Source: Sphingobacterium sp. UBA2700 (GTDB lineage Bacteria; Bacteroidota; Bacteroidia; Sphingobacteriales; Sphingobacteriaceae). Taken from it: a stretch of DNA of 64,000 bases. The stretch is taken from NCBI GenBank assembly GCA_002354335.1, contig DELI01000024.1, positions 1-64,000 on the forward strand, written 5' to 3'. Below are positions 51,126-59,958 of the stretch, in pieces (the stretch's first letter is position 1; every line of letters begins with the position of its first letter). A program made the position numbers and the translations under genes. The notes under the pieces are model-generated. The model saw only the letters and a program-made list of their open reading frames with translations, ran no database searches and was not told the DNA's origin.

Positions 51126-54100
51126 TTACTTAGCCGTATGGCTACCCATGATATATCGAATATTATTTACGGTCTGATTGTTTTCATAAATGCTCTGTAT
51201 GTAGTTCATCTCGATAGTAATAGCATTTTGAATCGCTGTAAGATATTCGATATAGTCCATATCGCCTACCTCATAGCCCAATCGTCCGGCATTCAAGATA
51301 TCCGCAGCATTTTGTAGACCCTGCGATCGGTAAAAATTATACTGCTCTTGTTGTTGCTGAAATAGTTTAATGTTGTTGTTCAGCTCAGATTTCAACTCGC
51401 GACTTCGCTGTTGAAGTCTGAGGTTATTGGCTTCCTGCTCTAGCTTAATGCTTTTGATTCTGGACTTCGCCCCCGTGTTGAAAATCGGAATTGCCACACC
51501 AATATTTGCGGAATGGAACCGATCTCTCGATGTTCTTTCATCGATAACAATTCCGTTCTGCACATCAGAACCTATAAAGGATGTATTTGCATATCCTATG
51601 GTAAAATCAGGCAATCTTTGCTGTTTTTCTAAACCAATCTCCGCTTCGGCGCGTTCGATTTGATTTGCGATCTGCCCGAGTTCGGGATTCGAAACAAGCA
51701 ACTCTTCCTGCAAGGACTTGTCGATCATATCAACAACTAAGGCCGGATGATCGATATGATGCATTAGACCATCATTGGTAAATGCATTGATTTGCTCCTT
51801 CAGGTTCTCGATAAGGACCTGTTGTTGCCTCAATTGTAGCTGAGCTTCGCCACGCTTCGTCTTCGCCGTTGTTACTTGTATTTTGGGGATATCGCCTGCT
51901 TGAAACTTCACTTGTGAGGCTCTCTCAAACTCGGCATATAGACTATCTAAACGTTTCAGTTTTTCCTCACGTGCATAGGCAAAACTCAAATCTTCATAAG
52001 CGTTTGCCAACTGCAAGGCGAGCATATTCTTAAACAGGCGATAGTCGGTTTCCGCCAGTAAGACATCTTTTTCAAATAGAGTTCGTCGCGCTTTGAAGAC
52101 GGTAGGAAAAGGAATTTCCTGAGACAGCTCAAAGTTCTGATCGAATTTCTCCGAGTTATATTGCCCCAATTGGGCAGACAGATTGGTTTTTGCCATGGAT
52201 CCTGCCGATCCAATCAGCGCTCTTCGAGCTTCAACACTTCGACTGGCAGCCTGCACCGCAGCGTTGTTTGCAAGTCCTGCCTGTACAAACGCTGTCTTCT
52301 CAATATTCTGTGCCTGTGCGACCACTGAACTAGCGCATATAAAGAAGATTAGCATAGCTGTTGAGTTGGGCTTTACCTTCCATTTGCGCTCGAATAACGA
52401 GTATAATATGGGTAAAACGATAAGCGTCAGTATAGTGGCTGTAATCAATCCTCCTATTACGACCGTGGCTAAAGGTTTCTGCACCTCAGCTCCATCGCCC
52501 TGACTGATCGCCATCGGCAGGAAGCCTAGGCTCGCTACACTTGCCGTCATCAATACTGGTCTAAAGCGTTCTTTCGTTCCTTCTTTGATGCGTTGCCAAA
52601 CATCTTTCATACCATCTTTTTTTAAGTGATTAAAGGTTCCTATCAATACAATACCATTCAATACGGCGACACCAAATAGCGCAATAAAGCCTATCCCTGC
52701 GGAAATGGAGAATGGCATACCTCGAAGCATGAGCGCAAAGACACCACCAATAGCCGACATCGGAATTGCTGTAAATATTAATAGGGCTTGTTTTACGGAT
52801 TTAAAGGTTGTGTACAGCAGGAAGAAGATTAACAGCAAGGCAAGAGGTACTGCCCAAGATAATCTTGCGTTAGCTTCTTCTAGGTTTTGAAACGAACCTG
52901 CATACTGCAAGTAATAACCGCTAGTCAATTTCAACTGCTTGTCCATCTTATCTTGAATTTCCCTTACGACAGAGGCTACATCCCGTCCTCCTGTAATATT
53001 GAAACCGATTACTACACGACGCTTACCTTCTTCACGGGAAATCTGTGCAGGACCGTTCTTATAGGCCACAGTGGCTAATTCGCTAAGCGGCAATAATACG
53101 CCTGCCTTCGTTGGAACAAAAAGGTTTGCGACGTTATCTATCGTCTGGCGATTCTCTTCATTCAATCGCACGACCAAATCAAACTTCCGTTCATTTTCAT
53201 AAACAGATCCTGTTACTCGACCCGCAAAGGCAGCCGCAATAATATCATTCACTTCCTGCACCGATACTCCATTGTTAGCTAATCGAACTCGATCGTATTC
53301 TACGGTAATCTGCGGAAGACCGCTGATATTCTCCATCTGCGGCGTACTGGCGCCCGGCACCTGCTTGATGATTTCGCTTACTTTATTCCCATAAAATAAC
53401 AGGCTATCGATATTCTCACCAAATACTTTTACTGCAACATCCTGACGGATACCCGTCATCAATTCATTGCTGCGCATTTGGATAGGCTGATTCTTTTCAA
53501 AAAACACCCCCGGAATGGTTGCTTTCAATTTCGCATAGATGGCATCTCCCAACTCATCATAAGTCCGCCCTGACGTCCATTCGTCTTTCGGATTAAGAAT
53601 AACCATGATGTCTGTCGCTTCAGGCGGCATAGGGTCTGTAGGCACCTCTGCAGAACCTGTTTTACCAACGACCATTTTCACCTCATCAAAACTCTTAATT
53701 ATTCGGGACGCGAGCATAGAGGTCTCAATACTTTGGTTCAAACTAGTTCCCTTTGGCAAGATACAGTGGAAAGCATAGTCTCCTTCCTTCAATGTAGGCA
53801 GGAACTCCCCTCCCATTTTTGAAAAGAAGAATACCGATATCCCGAACACAGCAACTGTGATTCCAACTATCCATCCTTTAAAATCAAATGCTTTGTGTAA
53901 AATCGGCTCATAACGTAGATAAAGCCAGTTGATCATCCGCGTAGAGAATGTCTCTTTTTGCTTGATTTGCTTTGGTAAGAACAAAGCACACATCATCGGG
54001 ATATAAGTCAACGATAGGATTAATGCCCCGATGATAGCGAAAGACACGGTTTGTGCCATCGGCACGAACATCTTTCCTTCAACTCCTCTTAATACGAGAA

Positions 54101-55484
54101 TAGGAATATATACAATGAGGATAATGATTTCTCCGAATGCTGCGCTTGAACGAATCTTCGAAGCAGATTGGTAGACCTCGTCGTCCATCTCTTTTTGGCT
54201 TAACTTACCGGATAAGCCACGCGTAGCTAGGTGATGCAGCGTCGCCTCCACAATAATAACCGAGCTATCGACAATCAGTCCAAAGTCTATAGCTCCTAAA
54301 CTCATTAGGTTTGCACTGACGCCAAATACATTCATTAAGCTGATTGCAAATAGCATAGACAATGGAATTGCTGATGCAACAATCAATCCTGCACGAAGAT
54401 TTCCTAAGAAAATAACCAACACGAAGATGACGATCAACGCACCTTCGATCAAGTTCTTTTCTACTGTGCTGATTGCCCGTTCGACAAGATCTGTACGATC
54501 TAGATAGGGTTCGATGGTCACATCTTTTGGCAAAGTCTTCTGTATGGTCGCAATGCGTCCTTTGACAGCATCAACGACTTCTTTACTGTTCTCGCCTTTC
54601 AACATCATCACTACGCCCCCTACGGCATCAACTTTCCCATTATAGGTCATTGCACCATAGCGAACGGCACTTCCAAACTTCACATCAGCGATATCCCTGA
54701 TATAAGTTGGAGGCTGGTTTTCCCTGATGATTGCTATTTGTTTTACATCCTCTAAGGATGTCACCATCCCGACGCCGCGGATATAATATGCGGTCGGCTT
54801 CTTATCGATATAAGCACCGCCGGTATTTTGGTTATTTTGTTCTAAAGCTGAATATACGTCCGCGATAGACAGGTTATAAGCTCTTAATCGCTCCGGGTCG
54901 ATACTGACCTCGTATTGTTTTAGTAAACCACCGAAACTGTTGACTTCTGCCACACCGGGCGTCCCGTTCAACTGCCGGCGCACAATCCAATCCTGCATCG
55001 TACGCAGGTCCATCGTTGTGTACTTATTCTCCGCACCTTCCTTCGGATGGAGAATATATTGGTAAACCTCACCCAGCCCTGTACTGACAGGTGCTAGCTC
55101 CGGACGGCCAACCCCATCAGGAATCTCTTCTTCGGCTTCCTTCAGCTTTTCTTGCAATAGCTGCCGCGCGAAGTAAATATCTACCTCTTCTTTAAAAACG
55201 ACAGTAATAACAGACAATCCAAACCGGGAGATACTGCGGATCTCTTCCGTATTTGGGACATTGGCAATGGCTTGCTCGATAGGAAAAGTAACAAACTGCT
55301 CTACCTCCTGCGTTGCTAAGGTAGGCGAAAGGGTAATAATTTGAACCTGATTGTTCGTGATATCCGGAACAGCGTCTATGGGAAGTCTGGTTAAGCTCCA
55401 AACACCCCATACAATCCATCCCAGCATAATCATCCCAACAATCAGCTTATTCTGAATACTGAATCTAATGATTTTATCTAACAT
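51126..55484 (-). CDS. CusA/CzcA heavy-metal RND pump fused to a TolC-like outer-membrane domain
   Basis: 1452 residues from the ATG at 55484. Residues 1 to about 1035 are a complete HME-type RND permease (DAVPDITNNQVQI near the start, GLIVDSSVIIVEA in helix 4, porter segments with FEKNQPIQMRSNELMTGIRQ, last helix LIVLPILYSLFERKW). A short linker and a hydrophobic stretch that looks like a signal peptide (STAMLIFFICASSVVAQAQ) follow, and then about 380 residues of OEP/TolC helices as in CzcC. One uninterrupted reading frame, so a true fusion. Exports Zn, Co, Cd or Cu/Ag; metal not readable. Confidence 0.93.
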   Translation of the reverse strand: MLDKIIRFSIQNKLIVGMIMLGWIVWGVWSLTRLPIDAVPDITNNQVQIITLSPTLATQEVEQFVTFPIEQAIANVPNTEEIRSISRFGLSVITVVFKEEVDIYFARQLLQEKLKEAEEEIPDGVGRPELAPVSTGLGEVYQYILHPKEGAENKYTTMDLRTMQDWIVRRQLNGTPGVAEVNSFGGLLKQYEVSIDPERLRAYNLSIADVYSALEQNNQNTGGAYIDKKPTAYYIRGVGMVTSLEDVKQIAIIRENQPPTYIRDIADVKFGSAVRYGAMTYNGKVDAVGGVVMMLKGENSKEVVDAVKGRIATIQKTLPKDVTIEPYLDRTDLVERAISTVEKNLIEGALIVIFVLVIFLGNLRAGLIVASAIPLSMLFAISLMNVFGVSANLMSLGAIDFGLIVDSSVIIVEATLHHLATRGLSGKLSQKEMDDEVYQSASKIRSSAAFGEIIILIVYIPILVLRGVEGKMFVPMAQTVSFAIIGALILSLTYIPMMCALFLPKQIKQKETFSTRMINWLYLRYEPILHKAFDFKGWIVGITVAVFGISVFFFSKMGGEFLPTLKEGDYAFHCILPKGTSLNQSIETSMLASRIIKSFDEVKMVVGKTGSAEVPTDPMPPEATDIMVILNPKDEWTSGRTYDELGDAIYAKLKATIPGVFFEKNQPIQMRSNELMTGIRQDVAVKVFGENIDSLLFYGNKVSEIIKQVPGASTPQMENISGLPQITVEYDRVRLANNGVSVQEVNDIIAAAFAGRVTGSVYENERKFDLVVRLNEENRQTIDNVANLFVPTKAGVLLPLSELATVAYKNGPAQISREEGKRRVVIGFNITGGRDVASVVREIQDKMDKQLKLTSGYYLQYAGSFQNLEEANARLSWAVPLALLLIFFLLYTTFKSVKQALLIFTAIPMSAIGGVFALMLRGMPFSISAGIGFIALFGVAVLNGIVLIGTFNHLKKDGMKDVWQRIKEGTKERFRPVLMTASVASLGFLPMAISQGDGAEVQKPLATVVIGGLITATILTLIVLPILYSLFERKWKVKPNSTAMLIFFICASSVVAQAQNIEKTAFVQAGLANNAAVQAASRSVEARRALIGSAGSMAKTNLSAQLGQYNSEKFDQNFELSQEIPFPTVFKARRTLFEKDVLLAETDYRLFKNMLALQLANAYEDLSFAYAREEKLKRLDSLYAEFERASQVKFQAGDIPKIQVTTAKTKRGEAQLQLRQQQVLIENLKEQINAFTNDGLMHHIDHPALVVDMIDKSLQEELLVSNPELGQIANQIERAEAEIGLEKQQRLPDFTIGYANTSFIGSDVQNGIVIDERTSRDRFHSANIGVAIPIFNTGAKSRIKSIKLEQEANNLRLQQRSRELKSELNNNIKLFQQQQEQYNFYRSQGLQNAADILNAGRLGYEVGDMDYIEYLTAIQNAITIEMNYIQSIYENNQTVNNIRYIMGSHTAK

Positions 55485-55553
55485 GAAAGTTTTATTTGCA
55501 TATAACAATCATCCCGCATATGGCTATAGGCGAGATCTCTTTAAAAATCGTTG

Positions 55554-55934
55554 TTATGCAATAAACTTTGGAGGTTGGAATATACAGTCTAAATAGCTCT
55601 GCGCATAAGCTATATCGTAGTAGGAATTCAATTCGATAAATTGATATTCTGTACGAATGTGTTCATTGAGGTTGATCTGATGACTTACCTGATCGGAAAG
55701 TACGATGTGGCAACAACCACATACGCACAAAGGCGAGCAATCATGAGAATTATTATGTGCTTCGGAGCTTTTATCATCACTGTTATGATGATCTCCGCTA
55801 CTGTGAGCATGCGAGCAGTAAGTATGTGAAGCAGGTTCCGCAGCATCGCTCTCTGCATAATGGAAATGATCGCCACATGGCACTAAAAGCAGTGCGATGT
55901 AATAGACGATAAATGCCAATATGCATGTTCTCAT
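55554..55934 (-). CDS. His/Cys-rich small exported protein of the metal operon (DUF6660-like)
   Basis: 126 residues. Signal peptide at 1-18. The mature part has a dense metal-binding-looking stretch (HTYCSHAHSSGDHHNSDD, then HDCSPLCVCGCCH at about 64-76). The C-terminal 50 residues end QPPKFIA. First gene of the metal efflux operon on the minus strand, about 70 bases before the RND-TolC gene. Inference: a periplasmic metal buffer or sensor that hands ions to the pump. Confidence 0.82.
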   Translation of the reverse strand: MRTCILAFIVYYIALLLVPCGDHFHYAESDAAEPASHTYCSHAHSSGDHHNSDDKSSEAHNNSHDCSPLCVCGCCHIVLSDQVSHQINLNEHIRTEYQFIELNSYYDIAYAQSYLDCIFQPPKFIA

Positions 55935-55962
55935 TGATTTATATAATTAAGCTAATGCGCAA

Positions 55963-55970
55963 CAAATATA
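55963..55970 (-). promoter_or_regulatory. Possible -7 box of the metal efflux operon
   Basis: Minus strand TATATTTG, a full consensus match 29 bases before the ATG of the His/Cys-rich gene; the -33 region is poor. A -7 box alone. Confidence 0.4.
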
Positions 55971-55974
55971 AATA

Positions 55975-56004
55975 TTTGATATTAAAACTTTGGTGTTAGA
56001 TTTG
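55975..56004 (+). promoter_or_regulatory. Promoter of the SH3-like protein gene
   Basis: TTTG at 55975 and TAGATTTG at 55997-56004 with 18 bases between. It lies 22 bases before the ATG and overlaps the divergent promoter of the metal operon. Confidence 0.5.
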
Positions 56005-56026
56005 ATTGTAAATAATCAAAAGCCTT

Positions 56027-56716
56027 ATGAGAGCCTTATTTTCCTTAATCTTGATACTAGTATTCGTTAATATTGGATTTTCTCAAGTCGCAGTAATCAG
56101 CAGTCCGGATGGATTTGCGAACATTCGCGAAAAACCGTATAGCAAGAGTAAAGTCGTCGCAAAGGTTAAGACTAATATGGTGATCCTTGCTTTCAATGAT
56201 GACACTGGCGTTTCCAATGCTGATGCTGTCTGGTCGCAGGCTTTATTGATTAAGGATCCGATGAGCAGGCTCAACACCGAAAACGATGAGTACACTTACG
56301 GATATATCCATAGGTCGCAATATAAGTTATTGGATGATCTCAAAAATGCTGACCCCAAAGCCTTTAAATTTCAATACAAGCATAAACCCTTCAGCAAAGC
56401 AGGAAAGAAGATCGGCTATATTGACGGATCCGAGGCGATCGCGACAATCAATGGCGAGCATTACTTCGGAGCAGACTGCGGAACCCCAAAGACGGAAATC
56501 ACCAAAGCTACAGCAACAATCGGTAGCAAAATAGTCGATATCCCGATGTCCTTAATCTGGGGAATACTACATGCTGGTAATGACTTCGAAATCAAAACCT
56601 ATAACAACCACTACTACGTCAGTCAAGGCGTCGGCGACGGCGGCTGCTTCGCACATCTCGTATGGGTATTCGACAAAAACGGACTGGTGCAACGGTTTGT
56701 TGGGTGGCAATATTAG
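56027..56716 (+). CDS. Exported SH3-domain protein
   Basis: 229 residues. Signal peptide at 1-19 (ends GFSQ). A bacterial SH3 domain (about 20-95; SPDGFANIREKPYSKSKVVA) then a mixed region ending GDGGCFAHLVWVFDKNGLVQ. The second half is not recognised. Its stop codon is directly followed by, and within five bases of, a heptad array. Confidence 0.75.
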   Translation: MRALFSLILILVFVNIGFSQVAVISSPDGFANIREKPYSKSKVVAKVKTNMVILAFNDDTGVSNADAVWSQALLIKDPMSRLNTENDEYTYGYIHRSQYKLLDDLKNADPKAFKFQYKHKPFSKAGKKIGYIDGSEAIATINGEHYFGADCGTPKTEITKATATIGSKIVDIPMSLIWGILHAGNDFEIKTYNNHYYVSQGVGDGGCFAHLVWVFDKNGLVQRFVGWQY

Positions 56717-56749
56717 AGTAGTTAGTATTTAGTAGTTAGTATTAAGACC
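56714..56749 (+). repeat. TTAGNNN heptad array containing the SH3 gene stop codon
   Basis: TAG stop, AGTAG, then four 7-base units, ending TAAGACC and followed by TATGCGGG. Confidence 0.8.
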
Positions 56750-56971
56750 TATGCGGGTAAGTATAGATTATAGAGTAGAATATGTAATGTTTTGAACCGG
56801 GCAAGGAAGGATGAAAGGATGAACAGGATTGTACTTCCTTCAACCCTCTTTTCTTGCTTGAGAACAACAGATTATTTCTCATAATTTATTAAAAAGAATA
56901 ATAGCCAGCAACCAATAATGGAAAGCTCCGCAAGGAAACTGTCTAACTAAAACCTAATAGCAGCCATAGGT
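56750..56971. other. Intergenic island between two inverted heptad arrays
   Basis: No gene seen. Contains purine-rich repeat copy 3 (56791-56831: GAACCGGGCAAGGAAGGATG, AAAGGATGAACAGGAT). The rest is AT-rich and shows nothing further. Confidence 0.6.
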
Positions 56972-57002
56972 CTAACTACTAAATACTAACTACTAACTAC
57001 TA
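56972..57002 (-). repeat. TTAGNNN heptad array containing the propeller-lipoprotein stop codon
   Basis: Four 7-base units plus TAG (the stop codon, 57002-57000) in minus-strand reading. The distal tail reads AGACCTATGGCTG, like the other copies. Confidence 0.8.
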
Positions 57003-58073
57003 CTTCACAACAAAATCATTCAAATAAATCTTTTTTCCTTCGGCGAATAGCACTTGGGGTTTGCCGTTTGTCCAGAGCACTGCTGTAGATTTTGTTCCGT
57101 TGAGGTAATTTCCGAGAACATATACCTTGCCGCTTACCACTTGTATTGCAGTGGCGGTGATACTTGCTGCTCCGCTTAGCTGGTAAAGTTTTGTTTTATT
57201 CTTATAGACTACAGATGTGCCCTTGCCGCCGTTACCGAAGTTGGCGACAAAATAGTAATCCGTCCCGACCATGATTCCTATAACGTCTGATGCAAAGTCT
57301 CCTAGAGGCAACTTGAATACTTCTTTCCGATTTTTCCATACCATTGCCGCGTCGGAACTGCTATTATAGTTTGCGTGGCCAAGCACATAAACATCCTTAT
57401 TAATGGCATGTATAAAGTCTGCGTAGGTATTCGGACCGGCAATCGACATTGCCCATTCATTGTTAAACATATGCGCATTGCTTGCAAACCGTCCTGCTAG
57501 GTAGGGCTCCCCTGCAACTTCCGTAATCGATGTTAGTTCGGACTGTGCCAAACAACATGCTTTTGTCTTCTCCACTCCGTTCGTCCATAGATACAAGCCG
57601 GAAGCTCCGTTGGAATCTTTAGTTCCCCCTATATAGACATTACTCCCAATTACATTGATTGCCGTGCCTTTATTACTATTTCCTGCCTGTGTTAGGAATG
57701 AAATCTTACCATTCTTCCAATAGGCAACACGCTGCTGCCCTGTCGATGTCTTCTGATAACCTGTAATATGTGCTTCCTTCTTGTTTACCGCTGCAATGGC
57801 TAATGCATCTGAACGCAATGAGGGAGAAAGAAGAACAAGCGAGTCATCAACGCTTAAGATAGCATTTCGATCGGCACCTTTATAATCTGTTTGATACCTA
57901 TAGCCGGCATAGAAAAATGTCAACGGCTCGGGTGTCGGTGGTTTTGGTGTCTCTGGAGTTTCGGGCTCTGGCGTCTCTGGATCAACAGATTTCTTGCTAC
58001 ATGCACTGATGACAGCCAACATACCGAAGGCGACAATCACACTTCTAAAATTCAATTTTCTCATAATACTCAT
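57000..58073 (-). CDS. Lipoprotein with a probable beta-propeller
   Basis: 357 residues. Lipobox ISAC near residue 25, then a Pro/Glu/Thr-rich linker (about 33-52, repeated PETP). The rest consists of repeats of about 40 residues with alternating strands (AAVNKKEAHITGYQKTSTGQ, NVIGSNVYIGGTKDSNGASG, INKDVYVLGHANYNSSSDAA), as in a beta-propeller. No catalytic motif. A surface-exposed binding protein seems likely. Its stop codon lies in a heptad array. Confidence 0.75.
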   Translation of the reverse strand: MSIMRKLNFRSVIVAFGMLAVISACSKKSVDPETPEPETPETPKPPTPEPLTFFYAGYRYQTDYKGADRNAILSVDDSLVLLSPSLRSDALAIAAVNKKEAHITGYQKTSTGQQRVAYWKNGKISFLTQAGNSNKGTAINVIGSNVYIGGTKDSNGASGLYLWTNGVEKTKACCLAQSELTSITEVAGEPYLAGRFASNAHMFNNEWAMSIAGPNTYADFIHAINKDVYVLGHANYNSSSDAAMVWKNRKEVFKLPLGDFASDVIGIMVGTDYYFVANFGNGGKGTSVVYKNKTKLYQLSGAASITATAIQVVSGKVYVLGNYLNGTKSTAVLWTNGKPQVLFAEGKKIYLNDFVVK

Positions 58074-58350
58074 CTATGCTAAGAACCACACAAAGAAAGA
58101 ACCAACTACCCGAAAAAATAAATGGAACCTTAGCATAATTATATAAAAACGTTATAGAACGAGTGAATACACGGTTTTAGGCTATCTACTTTATATCTAC
58201 ATGCTATAGTTTATTACAATATCTCGAGCTCCCTCGATAAATCGGGTACTCCACTAATTAAAAAGCGTCTTTCATCATATTGTTTTTCAATCCCTTACAT
58301 ATATTCTCAACTTTAATACATCTTATTAATAAACCACTAAACTTAAAGTC
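58074..58350. other. Promoter region of the three-gene unknown operon
   Basis: 277 bases, AT-rich, between two divergent genes. No full -7/-33 match and no clear hairpin or operator seen. Confidence 0.4.
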
Positions 58351-59946
58351 ATGAATAACGATGTATTTAAGATTATGGAGGATCTAAAATGGAAAGCCGT
58401 AGGTGTAGATCCCAGCACTGGCCAGACTCCAAATAATCAATTTGTATCATTTCTCCCTATTGGACTACCCATCCCGGAAGAAGATTTCAGAAATCCATGG
58501 ACACCCACTCAATCCAACCTTGCCGAAGCGATGAAGTTTGCTAGAGAGAATAAATCGGGAACGACTGATGCCACGGATCCGGCGAATTCCGAAGCAGCCT
58601 CTGTGTCGGCAACTTTGGAAGACATCATGCTCAAGGATGCTGCTATCGGACAATCCATGAATGCTTATCTACAAACCTTCTCGCTTACAGATACTAAGAT
58701 TTCTATTGACGACACCTATCGTGCTTGGCCCAACGCTGCGAAAGTCAATGACACATGGTATGCCATCATCAACGGCGCTAGTGGTGTAGAATCAGGTTTG
58801 GAAGCCAATGAAAACATCAAGGCGGCCTTGCAACGAGCTGAAAAAATAATGGTTGATGAAGAAGGTAATGACAGCCCAAAATATGCTAAATACAATCAAT
58901 ATCGAGATGAATATTATGACGCTGTAAGAGAGCGTGATCGACAGTATGCGAATGCACTAACCGACCCCATGAAGTTCAACTTATGGCCAATGCAGGGAAA
59001 AGTCTACCAGGATGACATTGATTATGCATGGGACAAATGGCAGGCACGCGGTGCCAAGCAAGAAATTGAAGAAGCAATGGCTTTGCTATCAGCTCAAGGA
59101 ATTGACCCAGCTATCTTGATGATTCGGCGTGCTAAAGTCAAATACGAAAATAGCCTGATCAATGCGCCAGGCGTCGGCAATCTTCCATATACCTTTATTA
59201 CGCCGAGCAAATGGTACTCCAAGAATGGTCCCGGATGGAATACCTATAGCCAAACCGACTATCATTCTGAAAAATCCTTTGATACGCTGTCGACAAAAAC
59301 AGAAGCTTCGGCTAAGATCAGTAGTGGATTTAGGCTCTTTGGAAGTTTAGGTGGATCGGTAAACCATTCCAAACAACACAGCGAAAAGCATATTAGTTCA
59401 TCCTTCGAAGGACTAACGATTAATTTTTCTTATTGTATTGCCAACATCAACAGACCATGGATGGATACCACCTTGATGAACATTGGAAACTGGTTTCTTA
59501 TGGGGGATTATCCGGAGGGATGTATTTCAACAGGTAAAGTGAACCAAGAGTTTAAACCCGACGATCCAAAACAGTTTGTATTGCTTCCTTCTGTCGTTAC
59601 GAGCATGATTTTGATTAAAGATGTCGTGATCTCTTGGAACTCTGCTTCCTTTGATTCAAATGAAATTGCCAACACGATAAGTACAGGTGGCGCAGTTAGT
59701 TTCGGAAACATATTTGTATCCGGCAAAGGATCCGCGAGCTATCGGAAAGACGACTACCATTGGGATCAAACCATTGACCAAAACACGCGACAACTGCGGG
59801 TTGACGGCGTTCAACTTATTGGATATGTATCCTCCATTATGCCACTATCGCCGAAATTGAATGGAGCCAACTTTACGCAGAAGAAAAAAGAAGAACCTAA
59901 AAAAGAGGCAGTGAAAGAGGAGCCGGTGAAAGAAGAGCAAAAATAG
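58351..59946 (+). CDS. Unknown cytosolic protein A of the three-gene operon
   Basis: 531 residues, no signal peptide or membrane helix. N-terminal third of unknown fold (FVSFLPIGLPIPEEDF near 30-45), a helical middle (about 130-260), then PSKWYSKNGPGWNTYS near 287-302. It has a Gly/Ser-rich segment (SSGFRLFGSLGGSVNHSKQH), and a strand-rich domain with FSYCIANINRPWMDTTLM, the same domain as in protein B. It ends in a Lys/Glu tail (about 507-531). I do not recognise the family. Twelve bases before the gene for protein B. Confidence 0.8.
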   Translation: MNNDVFKIMEDLKWKAVGVDPSTGQTPNNQFVSFLPIGLPIPEEDFRNPWTPTQSNLAEAMKFARENKSGTTDATDPANSEAASVSATLEDIMLKDAAIGQSMNAYLQTFSLTDTKISIDDTYRAWPNAAKVNDTWYAIINGASGVESGLEANENIKAALQRAEKIMVDEEGNDSPKYAKYNQYRDEYYDAVRERDRQYANALTDPMKFNLWPMQGKVYQDDIDYAWDKWQARGAKQEIEEAMALLSAQGIDPAILMIRRAKVKYENSLINAPGVGNLPYTFITPSKWYSKNGPGWNTYSQTDYHSEKSFDTLSTKTEASAKISSGFRLFGSLGGSVNHSKQHSEKHISSSFEGLTINFSYCIANINRPWMDTTLMNIGNWFLMGDYPEGCISTGKVNQEFKPDDPKQFVLLPSVVTSMILIKDVVISWNSASFDSNEIANTISTGGAVSFGNIFVSGKGSASYRKDDYHWDQTIDQNTRQLRVDGVQLIGYVSSIMPLSPKLNGANFTQKKKEEPKKEAVKEEPVKEEQK

Positions 59947-59958
59947 GGATAAACAATC

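Noticed and set aside
51126..55484. Fusion of RND and TolC parts as a sequencing error
   Set aside because: The frame is continuous with no stop, and fusions of this type are known in Bacteroidota.
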